A DNA stretch of 64,000 nt from Niabella drilacis (lineage in GTDB: Bacteria > Bacteroidota > Bacteroidia > Chitinophagales > Chitinophagaceae), in the NCBI RefSeq assembly GCF_900101395.1, contig NZ_FMZO01000011.1, positions 28,880 through 92,879 on the forward strand, read 5' to 3'. Below are positions 17,888-27,625 of this stretch, piece by piece. Both the position numbers and the translations under genes were made by a program. Every line of letters starts with the position of its first letter. Position 1 is the stretch's first letter. A model generated the notes under the pieces. It ran no database searches. It saw only the letters and a list, made by a program, of their open reading frames with translations, and was not told where the DNA came from.

Positions 17888-19192
17888 TTAATCCAGTTGC
17901 AGATTGGAAGTTACCAGTGCGTTTACATACGCCCTTACATCTTCTGATCCGATTTTTTCCAGCACATCCAGCGCAAACCCGTGCAGGAGCAGTGCACGTG
18001 CCGTGGCATCGGTGATGCCGCGGGCTTTCAGGTAAAACAGTGCCTCCTCATCCAGACGGCCTACGGTACAGCCATGAGAACATTTTACATCATCTGCGAA
18101 GATCTCCAGCTGTGGTTTTGTATTGACCGTTGCATTCCCGGAAAGCAGGATGTTTTTATTGGTCTGGTAGGCATTGGTTTTCTGTGCGATCTGGCGCACG
18201 AATATCTTACCGTTGAATACACCTGTGGCCTGGCCGTTCATAATGCCTTTATACAGCTCATTGCTGAGGCAGTTGGGCTGGCGGTTGTCTACCACGGTAT
18301 GATTATCTACATGGGTGTGCCCGTTCTGCAGGTACAACCCGGAAAGGTTGGCTTCGCAATAGGGGGCCGACATTACCATATTAAGATTATTACGTACCAG
18401 TCCGCCGCTTAAAGAAATGGTTACCACATTGGCAACGCTTTTGCCTACCTGGTGCACATGCGTGGTGCTCACAATGGTAGAATTGGGGGCATCGTTCTGG
18501 ATCTTGCATAAGTTCAGCACGGCGTTCTCTTCCACTGCAATTTCAAAAACCTGGTTGGTGAAACTTTCGTCGGCACCAACGGTTACAAAGGTCTCCAGGA
18601 TCTCTACCTGCGCGTTCTCTGCCACGTGTACCAGCGCCCTTGGCTGTGCAAAGATATTCCCGGAGCGGGCATCGGTCACATTATAAATGTAAACCGGATG
18701 GTTGACGGTTTTGCCTTTTTGTATATGAATAAAAACGCCCTCCTGTATAAAAGCCGTGTTCAGCGCGTTGATACCATCTTTATGGTAATCCGCACTGTGT
18801 CCCAGGTGTTTTTCCACCACCGGAGCGTATTGGTTGTGTGCGGCTGCCTCCAGTGATATCACTTCCAGCTCCTCCGAACGTAAAACCGAATGCTCGGCAT
18901 GATAGTGCCCGTTTATAAAAACAATGCTGTTGGCTGCTTCATGCCCCGGTAATAAAAAAGGCTGCAGTTCCGGAGCACGGAACTGTTGCTCTTTCAGGTC
19001 TGTTGTAAAATGATAATCTTTGTTAAAGAAATCATTGATCCTTGTATATTTCCACTCTTCGTGCTTTACCGTAGGAATACCCGTTTGCTCAAAGGCACTA
19101 AAAGCGTCATCCCGCAACGATTTCAGGCGGGAATCCAGCTGTTGTCCCTGCAGTTGTTCAAAACGATCTTTAAAATATGTTATTGTATCCAT
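17888..19192 (-). CDS. sufD: Fe-S cluster assembly scaffold component SufD
   Basis: A 434-aa SufB/SufD family protein, partner of SufB and SufC in the SufBC2D scaffold. It has the right-handed beta-helix core and the family C-terminal motif DDVKCSHGCTVGRLDEEALFYLKARGI, containing the Cys and His important for cluster formation. It matches SufD rather than SufB by length and by the shorter N-terminus. It lies downstream of sufC by 138 bp, a spacer carrying a dispersed GAAAATTTAGGAATTTGAAC motif and a small CCGGGA/TCCCGG hairpin. Confidence 0.94.
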   Translation of the reverse strand: MDTITYFKDRFEQLQGQQLDSRLKSLRDDAFSAFEQTGIPTVKHEEWKYTRINDFFNKDYHFTTDLKEQQFRAPELQPFLLPGHEAANSIVFINGHYHAEHSVLRSEELEVISLEAAAHNQYAPVVEKHLGHSADYHKDGINALNTAFIQEGVFIHIQKGKTVNHPVYIYNVTDARSGNIFAQPRALVHVAENAQVEILETFVTVGADESFTNQVFEIAVEENAVLNLCKIQNDAPNSTIVSTTHVHQVGKSVANVVTISLSGGLVRNNLNMVMSAPYCEANLSGLYLQNGHTHVDNHTVVDNRQPNCLSNELYKGIMNGQATGVFNGKIFVRQIAQKTNAYQTNKNILLSGNATVNTKPQLEIFADDVKCSHGCTVGRLDEEALFYLKARGITDATARALLLHGFALDVLEKIGSEDVRAYVNALVTSNLQLD

Positions 19193-19330
19193 TGTTTAAT
19201 TTGAAAATTTAGGAATTTGAACAGTTGAAAATGAATGGTACCACACCGGGTTTAACCATCAATAACCGGGAACGCCTCCCGGTACTGTATCCATTTTCAA
19301 TGCTTCAAAGTTCCCCATGAGCACATTATG

Positions 19331-20080
19331 CTACGCCAGTTCGCTTTTTATAAAATCATACCCTCTTTCTTCCAGCTCGTAAGCCAGTTCCTTGGTACCG
19401 GATTTTACGATACGTCCGTTATACAGTACATGCACAAAATCGGGGATGATATAATCCAGCAGGCGCTGGTAGTGGGTGATTACCAGGATACCATTTTCCG
19501 GGGTACGTAATTTATTAACGCCATTGGCCACAATGCGGATCGCATCAATGTCCAGACCCGAATCTGTTTCATCAAGGATGGCCAGTTTGGGTTCCAGCAT
19601 GGCCATCTGGAAGATCTCGTTCCGCTTTTTTTCACCACCGGAGAAACCTTCATTCAGCGAGCGGCTCAGCATCGACTGGTCAATCTCTACCAGGGCCATT
19701 TTCTCTTTCATTTTCTTTAAAAAGGAAACGGCATCCAGCTCTTCCTGTCCCCGGTATTTACGGATCTCGTTCACCGCTGTTTTCATAAAGTTGGTCGTGC
19801 TCAGTCCGGGTATCTCAACCGGGTACTGGAAGCTCAGGAAAATGCCCTCTCCGGCCCGTTCTTCAGGCGCCAGTTCCAGCAGGTCCTTTCCTTCAAAGGT
19901 TACAGAACCACCGGTTACCTCATAATCCTGTTTACCCGCCAGTACAGACGCCAGGGTACTTTTTCCCGAACCATTGGGTCCCATAATCGCATGTACTTCG
20001 CCGGGCTTAATGTCCAGGTTGATACCTTTTAATATTTCTCTGTCTTCAATGCCTGCGCGGAGGTCTTTGATTTCTAACAT
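19331..20080 (-). CDS. sufC: Fe-S assembly ATPase SufC
   Basis: ABC-type ATPase of the SufBC2D complex; not a transporter. The 249-aa protein has Walker [10 protein letters not shown] (34-42), the Q-loop in [12 protein letters not shown], the modified signature [12 protein letters not shown] and Walker [17 protein letters not shown], all diagnostic for SufC. The start is well placed ([10 protein letters not shown]). The gene upstream on the same strand is a four-helix-bundle protein rather than sufB, so the usual sufB-sufC junction is interrupted. Confidence 0.96.
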   Translation of the reverse strand: MLEIKDLRAGIEDREILKGINLDIKPGEVHAIMGPNGSGKSTLASVLAGKQDYEVTGGSVTFEGKDLLELAPEERAGEGIFLSFQYPVEIPGLSTTNFMKTAVNEIRKYRGQEELDAVSFLKKMKEKMALVEIDQSMLSRSLNEGFSGGEKKRNEIFQMAMLEPKLAILDETDSGLDIDAIRIVANGVNKLRTPENGILVITHYQRLLDYIIPDFVHVLYNGRIVKSGTKELAYELEERGYDFIKSELA

Positions 20081-20127
20081 TTTTTATATCTGATTTTCGT
20101 TTTTACTTAAAATTCACCCCTGAAAGT

Positions 20128-20586
20128 TTAAGTTTCAGGTTTCAGGTCCGAAGTTCCAGGTTGGTTCCTGGACCTGAATTTGTTTCCCAGAAAACTGCTC
20201 CTATTCAAATAGCTAATAAAGTTTTTGATCTTACCACTTAATTGTTCCAATTCGCTTTTGAGATGTGAGAATCGCACTTCATCAATATAACCACAATCAA
20301 AAATTCGATATAACTGAGACCTCGTTTCCCCGGCAGAACCTTTAGCTATCGATAAGAACTGCCTGAATTCCCCATTTCCGTTTCGTTCAAAACCTTCAGC
20401 TATGTTGTCCATTACAGAACCAATTGCTGCACGGATCTGATCCTTTAAACGATAGTCATTTTTAAGATCTGTTTCAACCGAAATTTTATGAATTTCATTT
20501 GAAAGTCTTCTGGCTTCCTTCCAGATCTCGGGATCTTCAAAGCGTTTTACAGTAGGTATGTTTTTAGTTTTAGGTTTAATGTTCAA
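20128..20586 (-). CDS. Four-helix-bundle protein (23S rRNA intervening-sequence type) inserted in suf operon
   Basis: Member of the family first seen as ORFs in 23S rRNA intervening sequences. VKRFEDPEIWKEARRLSNEIH, FKDQIRAAIGSV-type helix, the signature NIAEGFERNGNGEFRQFLSIAKGSAGETRSQL and a last helix of about 25 residues are present. The open frame reaches a GTG at 20652, but that part lies in a dispersed repeat; TTG 20586 gives the usual N-terminus. The last 20 residues read into another repeat (20128-20170) and are probably not conserved. Molecular role unknown. It interrupts sufB-sufC, so it is likely a later insertion that is carried along on the suf transcript. Confidence 0.82.
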   Translation of the reverse strand: MNIKPKTKNIPTVKRFEDPEIWKEARRLSNEIHKISVETDLKNDYRLKDQIRAAIGSVMDNIAEGFERNGNGEFRQFLSIAKGSAGETRSQLYRIFDCGYIDEVRFSHLKSELEQLSGKIKNFISYLNRSSFLGNKFRSRNQPGTSDLKPET

Positions 20587-20637
20587 TAGCCACCTTATTA
20601 ATTTGCTTCGGCAAGCTGCCGGGTAATGTACTGCAAA

Positions 20638-20689
20638 ACAAGTGAGTGACACAACGAAGCTGATAGTAATTCAACTGCTGACCCAATAA
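20638..20689. repeat. Dispersed intergenic repeat, copy A
   Basis: ACAAGTGAGTGACACAACG...AGTAATTCAACTGCTG. It resembles 61661-61710 in the groES-groEL spacer (AGTAATTCAAC core identical). Immediately to the right, CCTTGAACCTTAAACGTTG (20702-20720) is another dispersed motif, also seen near 6001, 6410 and 15550. Confidence 0.55.
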
Positions 20690-20729
20690 TGCAGCTCGTA
20701 ACCTTGAACCTTAAACGTTGAACTTTAAA

Positions 20730-22211
20730 CTACCCAACCGATCCTTCCAAACTGATCGCCAACAGCTTTTGTGCCTCTACTGCAAATTCCATGGGCAGCT
20801 GGTTCATTACTTCTTTTGCAAAACCATTGATGATAAGGGCTACCGCTTTTTCGGTATCGATACCGCGTTGGTTGCAATAGAAGATCTGGTCTTCGCCGAT
20901 CTTTGAAGTAGTGGCTTCATGTTCTACCACGCCTGTATTATTCTTTACCTCGATATAGGGGAAGGTATGTGCCCCGCATTTATCGCCTAATAATAATGAA
21001 TCACATTGGGAGAAGTTCCGTGCATTGGCGGCATTTTTACCTACACGCACCAGCCCGCGGTAGCTGTTCTGGCTCTGGCCGGCAGAGATCCCTTTGGATA
21101 CGATGCGGCTGCGGGTATTTTTACCGATGTGCAGCATCTTGGTGCCCGTATCGGCCTGCTGAAAATTATTGGTTACTGCCACGGAGTAGAACTCGCCGGT
21201 GGAATGGTCGCCCTGCAGGATCACACTGGGGTATTTCCAGGTAATGGAAGAACCGGTTTCTACCTGCGTCCAGGAGATCTTGGAATGTACGCCCTTGCAG
21301 ATCCCTCTTTTGGTAACGAAATTATAGATACCGCCTTTTCCTTCCTTATCGCCGGGGTACCAGTTTTGAACGGTAGAGTATTTTACTTCTGCATGATCCA
21401 TGGCCACGATCTCAACGATAGCCGCATGCAGCTGGTTCTCATCCCGCATAGGAGCGGTGCAGCCTTCAAGATAGCTTACATATGAACCTTCTTCGGCAAC
21501 GATGAGCGTGCGTTCGAACTGGCCGGTATTTTCCGCATTGATCCGGAAATAGGTCGAGAGCTCCATCGGACAGCGCACGCCTTTGGGAATGTAGCAGAAA
21601 GAACCATCGCTGAATACGGCGGAATTCAATGCTGCGTAAAAATTATCGGTAACGGGAACCACGGAAGCCAGGTACTGCCGTACCAGTTCCGGGTGTTCCT
21701 GGATGGCTTCGCTGATGGAACAGAAAATAATTCCCAGTTCCGCCAGTTGCTCCTTAAATGAAGTACCGATGGAAACACTATCGATAACCGCGTCTACGGC
21801 AACGCCGCTGAGCCTTTTCTGCTCATCCAGCGAAATACCCAGCTTTTCAAAAGTTTTGATCAGTTCCGGATCTACCTCGTCCAGGCTTTTGGGTTTTACC
21901 TTCTGTTTGGGCGCTGCATAATAAATAATATCCTGGAAATCGATAGTAGGGTAGGTAAGGTTGGCCCAATGCGGTGGCTGCATCTTTTGCCATTGTGCAA
22001 AGGCTTTTAAACGCCATTCCAGCATCCACTCCGGTTCATTTTTCTTGGCCGAGATAAACCGAATGGTATTCTCATCAAGCCCTTTGGGCGCTGACTCCAT
22101 TTCGATATCTGTAACAAAACCATACTTATATTCGCTATTTACATGATTTTCAATAACATCTGATTCTTCGGCTACGTTACTCTGCAATAATTGATCTGTT
22201 TCCATACTCAT
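20730..22211 (-). CDS. sufB: Fe-S cluster assembly scaffold component SufB
   Basis: First gene of the suf operon; 493 aa. It has the SufB motifs [38 protein letters not shown] and the C-terminal [24 protein letters not shown], with conserved Cys and His used in nascent cluster binding. Two N-terminal ATGs (22211, 22205) are possible; the gene starts almost directly after a TACTTTTG promoter element. It forms the SufBC2D scaffold with SufC and SufD encoded downstream. Confidence 0.97.
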   Translation of the reverse strand: MSMETDQLLQSNVAEESDVIENHVNSEYKYGFVTDIEMESAPKGLDENTIRFISAKKNEPEWMLEWRLKAFAQWQKMQPPHWANLTYPTIDFQDIIYYAAPKQKVKPKSLDEVDPELIKTFEKLGISLDEQKRLSGVAVDAVIDSVSIGTSFKEQLAELGIIFCSISEAIQEHPELVRQYLASVVPVTDNFYAALNSAVFSDGSFCYIPKGVRCPMELSTYFRINAENTGQFERTLIVAEEGSYVSYLEGCTAPMRDENQLHAAIVEIVAMDHAEVKYSTVQNWYPGDKEGKGGIYNFVTKRGICKGVHSKISWTQVETGSSITWKYPSVILQGDHSTGEFYSVAVTNNFQQADTGTKMLHIGKNTRSRIVSKGISAGQSQNSYRGLVRVGKNAANARNFSQCDSLLLGDKCGAHTFPYIEVKNNTGVVEHEATTSKIGEDQIFYCNQRGIDTEKAVALIINGFAKEVMNQLPMEFAVEAQKLLAISLEGSVG

Positions 22212-22215
22212 TTTG

Positions 22216-22223
22216 CAAAAGTA
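22216..22223 (-). promoter_or_regulatory. -7 promoter element of suf operon
   Basis: TACTTTTG on the minus strand matches the Bacteroidota -7 consensus TAnnTTTG. The sufB ATG (22211) begins only 4 nt after it, so the transcript would have almost no leader. No good TTG at the expected -33 spacing. Confidence 0.5.
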
Positions 22224-22396
22224 CGTTTTTATTTGTACAAAAAAGTATAAATGGAATAAAAATGGAAAATGAAATCAGGAATACAGGGAGCCCGCAAAGG
22301 TAGCGATAATGGCCATAACCCGGGTATTGGTTGCGAGGGGTTTTCCGGATCAAATATGAAAAACGGCGGCTTCTGGGGTATCCTTTAAATAAAAAA

Positions 22397-22423
22397 GGAC
22401 CGCACTCATTGTGGATGCGGTCC
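22397..22423 (-). terminator. Intrinsic terminator of the barrel gene
   Basis: Arms GGACCGCA and TGCGGTCC (perfect 8-bp complement, 11-nt loop) are preceded on the plus strand by AAAAAA, giving a U-tract on the minus strand. Lies 22 bp after the stop of the gene at 22445. Confidence 0.85.
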
Positions 22424-22444
22424 GTAAGGGAATAAGGGTGTGAT

Positions 22445-22948
22445 TTAAAATGTATACCGTGCAGAGATCCCTGCATTGGGGTAAAAGCTGTTGTAGTAGG
22501 TGTACGCTTCAACAACATGGAAGGTCGGACGCACATCGGCAGAAACAGCAAGCGGTATATTTTTGAATTTATAATCCGCCCCGGCAGTCGGGTACAATCC
22601 AAGGTTGAATCCTTTGCGGTCATCGTAATTGGAAAACGAATTGGACGCAACCACACCGCCGCCGATGAACCATTTCAGACCTTCAACAGGTTTAATGTCG
22701 AAATGGTGCTGGTAAGTAGCCGCGGCTGATGCATTGAACCACTTGTACCCGGCAACACCATAGGGACGGAATCCCAGGTTTATTTCCATTGCAGAAGCAT
22801 CATTAAAAAAGGTCTTGTAAGCAGCGGAGGCTACGTCATAGTAACCGCTGCCCAATCGTAAACCGATCGATTGTTTGTAATCACTTTGCGCAAACAGTGC
22901 AGTTGCAGTTAAAAAGAGTGCAACACATAAGGTCATTTTCAATTTCAT
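22445..22948 (-). CDS. Small outer membrane beta-barrel protein
   Basis: A 167-aa secreted protein. It has a signal peptide ending FAQS (about residue 21), then eight or so amphipathic strands (SIGLRLGSGYYDV, GLKWFIGGGVVA, FNLGLYPTAGADY) and a C-terminal SARYTF ending in Phe, typical of outer membrane barrels. No catalytic motif. Monocistronic: it has its own TACTTTTG element at 22966-22973, about 17 bp before the ATG, and a strong terminator downstream. Function unknown. Confidence 0.82.
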   Translation of the reverse strand: MKLKMTLCVALFLTATALFAQSDYKQSIGLRLGSGYYDVASAAYKTFFNDASAMEINLGFRPYGVAGYKWFNASAAATYQHHFDIKPVEGLKWFIGGGVVASNSFSNYDDRKGFNLGLYPTAGADYKFKNIPLAVSADVRPTFHVVEAYTYYNSFYPNAGISARYTF

Positions 22949-23357
22949 AATGATAAAAATTTTTGCAAAAGTAAGGGACCTGCCCCCTTAAAAAATACCT
23001 GTTTTCAGGTAGTTTTTAAAATAGTTGTTTTTTGTATGCCGGCGGGGCATCGGACCCGGTACGGAATGCCCGCCGCGGATTCTCCCGGCAGACAGGCAGA
23101 TTACAGGCCGGACCGGGAGCAATACCCCCGTAGGCCTTTGGTTGTCCCCTGCTCATGACACAGACCTCCATGCCGGTTTGTAAAAAAAGGTTTTCGCTTT
23201 GTAAAGGGTCCTGCCTGTATTGAAAAAACGGGAAGACTCCGGATGCAGCGAATGTTCCCTGGAATTGGAAAAGAATACGGATTCAGTTATATTTGTGACA
23301 GTTAGTTTACTGCTGGAGATCGACATTTAAAAACGCTGTATCTAATCTATTTAAAAT
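22949..23357. other. Spacer between divergent barrel and NfeD-like genes
   Basis: About 400 bp without a gene. It holds the minus-strand -7 element TACTTTTG (22966-22973) for the barrel gene and a plus-strand promoter near 23265-23295. The middle part is GC-richer, with no clear repeats. Confidence 0.4.
23265..23295 (+). promoter_or_regulatory. Promoter of the NfeD-flotillin operon
   Basis: TTG (23265-23267), a 20-nt spacer, then TATATTTG (23288-23295), a good match to the Bacteroidota sigma-ABfr pattern TTG-N19/20-TAnnTTTG. Transcription would start about 50-60 nt before the ATG at 23358. Confidence 0.6.
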
Positions 23358-23924
23358 ATGAATGCATTTTTTGAGGGCATGCCCTCATTACTTCAGGGAT
23401 TTTGGTGGGTAGCCATTATTACCAGTATTGTTTTTTTGATACAGACCGTGCTGACCTTTGCCGGCGGGCATGGTGCCGATGGGATCAATGCGGACTTTGA
23501 CGGGGACCTTACAGGGGCGGATGCCCCCTTCCAGATGTTCTCCCTGCGCAACCTGATCAACTTCCTGATGGGGTTTGGATGGACTGGTGTGGCGTTCTTT
23601 CACTCTATGGAAAACAAAGCCCTCCTGATAGCCCTTGCGGTTGTGATCGGTATCTTTTTCGTATTGCTTTTTTTCTTTGTGATCCGGCAGCTCATGAAGC
23701 TGACCGAAGACAATACCTTCAATGCGGAGAAACTGATCGGAAAATCCGGCGAAGTTTATCTGACCATCCCGGAAAAGAGAAGCGGCCTGGGAAAGATCCA
23801 GATCAGCTATAATAACACCAGCCACGAGCTAACCGCTGTTACAGAAGGGGAACGCCTGTTTTCCGGAACCCTCGTTAAAGTACTGGGTATTGAAGACCGT
23901 ATATTAATTGTAACTAAAATCTGA
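23358..23924 (+). CDS. NfeD-like membrane protein with OB-fold domain, flotillin partner
   Basis: A 188-aa integral membrane protein. It has an N-terminal TM (about 16-35), a short loop rich in Asp/Gly, one or two further TMs (about 62-108), then a soluble beta-rich domain (IGKSGEVYLTIPEKRSGLGKIQI ... GTLVKVLGIEDRILIV) of the NfeD/YuaF OB-fold type. Such proteins are usually encoded with flotillins; here a flotillin gene follows after 15 bp. Likely acts at the inner membrane in flotillin domain organisation (inference from family and context). It has no serine protease domain, so it is a short NfeD. Confidence 0.82.
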   Translation: MNAFFEGMPSLLQGFWWVAIITSIVFLIQTVLTFAGGHGADGINADFDGDLTGADAPFQMFSLRNLINFLMGFGWTGVAFFHSMENKALLIALAVVIGIFFVLLFFFVIRQLMKLTEDNTFNAEKLIGKSGEVYLTIPEKRSGLGKIQISYNNTSHELTAVTEGERLFSGTLVKVLGIEDRILIVTKI

Positions 23925-23939
23925 TAAAACAAACCACTC

Positions 23940-25475
23940 ATGAATTTTGACGGACCTTTTATTCTGATCCTGGTAGGAGCACTGATCCTGTTTGTGACCA
24001 TTGTATCGCTGATCTCCCGCTACAAACGCTGTCCTTCTGACAAGATCCTGGTCATTTATGGTAAAACAGGCGGCAGCTCTGCGCGCTGTGTACACGGCGG
24101 CGGTGCCTTTATATGGCCGGTGATCCAGGATTTCGCATACCTGGATCTGAAGCCTATTTCTATTGAAGCCAACCTCACCAATGCCCTTTCCCGCCAGAAC
24201 ATCCGCGTAGATGTGCCCTGCCGGTTCACTATTGCTATTTCAACAGAGCCTGATAGTATGGGCAATGCGGCGGAACGCCTGCTGGGCCTGAGCCCGGAGC
24301 AGATACAGGAACTGTCCAAAGATATTCTGTTCGGACAGTTGCGTCTTGTAATTGCCACGATGACCATCGAGGAGATTAATTCCGACCGGGATAAATTCCT
24401 GGATAATATCTCCAAGAATGTTGACACCGAACTGAAGAAGATCGGTCTGAAGCTCATCAACGTAAACGTAACGGATATCCGGGATGAGTCCGGCTATATT
24501 GAAGCATTGGGTAAAGAAGCGGCGGCAAAAGCCATCAACGAAGCCATCGTGAGCGTAGCCGAGCAAACCAAGATCGGGGAAACGGGAAAAGCTGTTGCCG
24601 ACAGGGAAAAAGATACCCAGATTGCGGAAACCACCCGTGACCGGGATGTAAAGATCGCCATTACCCAAAAAGATAAAGAGATCAGCATTGCTGCTGCCGG
24701 CAAGGACGAGGCCATTGGTAAAGCCGAGGCAGAAAGGGATGCACGGATCGCTACCTCTATGGCCAATTCACTGGCTGTTAAAGGGGAGAATGATGCCAAG
24801 ATCACTATTGCCAACTCAGACGCAGTGCGGCGGGAGAAAGAGGCGGAGGCCCTGAAAATTGCGGTAACCGCAGAAAAAGTACAATCTGCAAAAGCGCTGG
24901 AGGAGTCTTACCTTGCTGAGCAGAAAGCGGAGCAGGCACGTGCGGAAAGAGAACGCTCCACGCAAAATGCCAACGTGGTGATACCGGCGCAGATCGCCAA
25001 GCAAAAAGCCATCATCGATGCAGAGGCAGAAGCGGAGCGGATCCGTCTGAGAGCGAAGGGAGAGGCCGACGCGATCTTTGCAAAAATGGAAGCAGAAGCC
25101 AAGGGTTTGTTTGAGATCCTGACCAAACAGGCAGATGGTTATGATAAGGTGGTAAAAGCTGCAGGGGGCGATTCTACCAATGCCTTCCAGCTGCTGCTGC
25201 TTGAAAAATTGCCGGACCTGGTGCGTACACAGGTTGAGGCTGTTAAGAATATCAAGATCGACAAAGTGACCGTATGGGATGGAGGCGCCGGCGAAAACGG
25301 GAACGGCTCAACTGCAAATTTTGTACAGGGCCTGATGAAATCGGTGCCGCCGCTCAATGACCTGTTCAATATGGCCGGCCTGAATCTTCCCAGCTATTTA
25401 AAAGGAGCAGATCTTAAGAACAAGGATCTTCCTGCCAAAGAGCATCCGGGGGAAGAAGCCGGTCATAACGGATAA
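23940..25475 (+). CDS. floA: Flotillin-family protein (SPFH domain)
   Basis: A 511-aa membrane scaffold protein. It has an N-terminal hydrophobic segment (residues 4-22), an SPFH/band 7 domain (about 25-200, with CRFTIAISTEPDSM and INVNVTDIRDESGYIEALG), a long Ala/Glu/Lys coiled-coil flotillin domain (about 200-400) with EA-rich repeats, and a C-terminal hydrophobic patch (SVPPLNDLFNMAGLNLPSYLK). It resembles bacterial FloT/YqiK proteins that organise membrane microdomains. Co-transcribed with the NfeD-like gene; a terminator follows. The symbol is indicative only. Confidence 0.9.
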   Translation: MNFDGPFILILVGALILFVTIVSLISRYKRCPSDKILVIYGKTGGSSARCVHGGGAFIWPVIQDFAYLDLKPISIEANLTNALSRQNIRVDVPCRFTIAISTEPDSMGNAAERLLGLSPEQIQELSKDILFGQLRLVIATMTIEEINSDRDKFLDNISKNVDTELKKIGLKLINVNVTDIRDESGYIEALGKEAAAKAINEAIVSVAEQTKIGETGKAVADREKDTQIAETTRDRDVKIAITQKDKEISIAAAGKDEAIGKAEAERDARIATSMANSLAVKGENDAKITIANSDAVRREKEAEALKIAVTAEKVQSAKALEESYLAEQKAEQARAERERSTQNANVVIPAQIAKQKAIIDAEAEAERIRLRAKGEADAIFAKMEAEAKGLFEILTKQADGYDKVVKAAGGDSTNAFQLLLLEKLPDLVRTQVEAVKNIKIDKVTVWDGGAGENGNGSTANFVQGLMKSVPPLNDLFNMAGLNLPSYLKGADLKNKDLPAKEHPGEEAGHNG

Positions 25476-25538
25476 CAGCATCCCTCCGGGACCATATCAG
25501 AAATGCATAGCGGCGCTGATCCCGGACGATGTTATTGT

Positions 25539-25584
25539 ACAGCTCCTGGTTCATCCATTGGTGGATCAGGAGCTGTTATCTTTT
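25539..25584 (+). terminator. Intrinsic terminator after flotillin gene
   Basis: Long hairpin with outer arms ACAGCTCCTG / CAGGAGCTGT and an inner ATCCA-TTGG-TGGAT stem, followed by TATCTTTT. Lies about 65 bp after the stop. Confidence 0.8.
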
Positions 25585-25691
25585 AAGGGTGTTTTGATAC
25601 CGTCAAAAAGAATCCTATCTTTAATCCGGTCTCTTTTGAGCGCCACCCAATAACGCGATCAGTAATTGCCATCATATTCAATCCTCCTCCT

Positions 25692-27008
25692 ATGTATACC
25701 CGGAAGAAGTTTATCAGGAATGTATTTATGGGTGCCGTAGCCGCATCGGCGCTTCCCAAATCATCACCGGGAGCCTCTGTACCAACGGCTGTGGCTCCGA
25801 AAGACCGGGTACGCCTGGCCGTTATCGGCAAAGGCAATATGGGATCCAGTGATCTGCAGACAGCACTGTCTACCGGCATGGCTACACTGGCCGGTGTCTG
25901 TGATATATTTGACAAAAACCTGGATGCATTGCGGCAACAGGAGGGCAAAGGAGTGCTGTTTACAAAAGACTACCGCGAGATCCTGGACCGCAAAGATATT
26001 GATGCGGTGATCATCGGCACCCCGGATCACTGGCATCAGAAGATCGCCATTGAAGCGATGAAGGCGGGGAAGGACGTTTATTGTGAGAAACCGGTGATTC
26101 ATTCGTTGCAGGAAGGCCGGGCGCTGGTGGAAGCGCAGGAAAAAACCGGGCGCATTTTCCAGATGGGGAGCCAGGGTATGTCGTCCTGGGGAAACCAGCT
26201 GGCCAAAAAGATGGTGGAAGAAGGGTTTATTGGTGCCGTAAGCCAGGTTGACGGACAGTTCACTGCAGCCCCTTCCTCTTTAAAGCCCTTTGTAGCTCCG
26301 CCGGAAGCGAATGAGAAAACGATCTGGTGGAACCGTTTCCTGGGGAGCGCGCCCAAACATGCTTTTGATGCGCAGCGTTTTTTACAATGGAGAAGCTGGA
26401 GCGATTATGGCACCGGTGTGGCAGGTGACCTTTTTGTGCACGTGATAGCAAGCACTCATTTTATCATGAACGCAGCCGGGCCGGAAAAGGCCTACAGTAC
26501 AGGAGGGATCCGGTATTATACCAATAATTCGAGAGACACGCCGGACCTGCTGCTGGGTTACCTCGATTACCCGGACCAGGATAAAAAAGGCGCATTTACG
26601 CTTTCTCTTTCCGCCAATCTTGCGGATGGGGTTTCAAAGAAATGGGGCAGCACTGATTTTACGATAAAAGGAGCAGGGGGATCACTGACCGTGGGGTGGG
26701 ACAAAGTGGTGCTTAAAACCAACGGGAAGACGGACACTGGATTGTTTGGCCGCCTGAAGGAATTGCTGACATCGGCCCCGGTCAAGGTTTCGGATAATGA
26801 ATATGAATTCAATGTTGGTGCAGGAAACAGAGGCGCCCATCACGATCATTTTGTAAACTTCCTCTCCGCTATCCGGAATGGTGGTAAAACAATTGCAGAT
26901 ACCCGGTTCGGAGTACAGGCTTCTGCAGCATCGCTGTTGTGTTATGAAAGTTATCTGAAGCAGAAAGCGCTTGCCTGGGATCCCCGGCTATGGAAGCTCA
27001 GGTCTTAA
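25692..27008 (+). CDS. Exported Gfo/Idh/MocA-family oxidoreductase
   Basis: A 438-aa NAD(P)-dependent oxidoreductase family protein. It has a Tat-like or twin-basic export signal (RKKFIRNVFMGAVAASALP), a Rossmann motif VRLAVIGKGNMGSSDL (about residues 41-56), GTPDHWHQKIAIEAMKAGKDVYCEKPV with the EKP motif and a C-terminal alpha/beta domain. Members of this secreted group in Bacteroidota act on sugars or sugar derivatives, some as NAD-dependent glycosidases (GH109-like), but the substrate cannot be told. It is monocistronic, with repeat-rich DNA downstream. Confidence 0.88.
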   Translation: MYTRKKFIRNVFMGAVAASALPKSSPGASVPTAVAPKDRVRLAVIGKGNMGSSDLQTALSTGMATLAGVCDIFDKNLDALRQQEGKGVLFTKDYREILDRKDIDAVIIGTPDHWHQKIAIEAMKAGKDVYCEKPVIHSLQEGRALVEAQEKTGRIFQMGSQGMSSWGNQLAKKMVEEGFIGAVSQVDGQFTAAPSSLKPFVAPPEANEKTIWWNRFLGSAPKHAFDAQRFLQWRSWSDYGTGVAGDLFVHVIASTHFIMNAAGPEKAYSTGGIRYYTNNSRDTPDLLLGYLDYPDQDKKGAFTLSLSANLADGVSKKWGSTDFTIKGAGGSLTVGWDKVVLKTNGKTDTGLFGRLKELLTSAPVKVSDNEYEFNVGAGNRGAHHDHFVNFLSAIRNGGKTIADTRFGVQASAASLLCYESYLKQKALAWDPRLWKLRS

Positions 27009-27625
27009 GGCGGCTGTTTGCTAAGTCGCTATTTTGTCCTGCCATCCCGATCGCTATTTCATGCACGCCGGTTAATTTTAGCCGGCAGGAGATTGCGGGT
27101 AACCATGGCAAAGGATGGGTACCGTTTCTATATATAATTAACCGCTCATAAACCGGTAGTTACACCGCCGGCTATCGGGGCATAACCCCGTCCGGGTTTT
27201 GCCGCTTATCTTGACGCACAAGCGAACCATCGGGATTCAAATTTGCAAATTCCCGCGTCTCACACCAGTATCCCGGGCTCATCCCATGGTAAACCCCTAA
27301 GGGGTTGTATTTAATGAACCGCGCGTGAAACGCGGGGTGAATGATCAGCATCCTGGTTGAACCCCGGCCGGGGTTCAATGCAAGCCAATCGCCCATAAAC
27401 CGACGGCTATCCGGGCATAACTCCATTCAGGGTTTTGCCGCTTATCTTGACGCACATGCGATCGCTATCGGGATGGTTCCGGCATCTGAAAGATGGTTTC
27501 CGTCTGGTTGAGGCTGATCCGCTGCGGACAGAACAACAATGCGCCCTAAGCGACTTTCGGTACAGCTCGCTGCCAGGCATATTATTACTGTTCCCGCTCT
27601 GCAGGAGATCAATACCTGGGATCTG
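27009..27625. repeat. Repeat-rich spacer with direct repeats and palindromes
   Basis: No gene. Direct repeats 27168-27224 and 27399-27460 share GGCTATC-GGGCATAAC and GGTTTTGCCGCTTATCTTGACGCACA. Between them are AACCCC-TAA-GGGGTT (27292-27306), a CCGCG-N7-CGCGG stem (27319-27335) and the perfect 22-bp palindrome TTGAACCCCGG/CCGGGGTTCAA (27357-27378). Looks like a mobile or degenerate intergenic repeat unit; could form strong cruciforms or RNA stems. Confidence 0.6.

Noticed and set aside
22177..22656. 159-residue frame on the minus strand overlapping the barrel gene
   Set aside because: It overlaps the barrel gene at 22445-22948 in another frame and crosses its terminator; no coding character.
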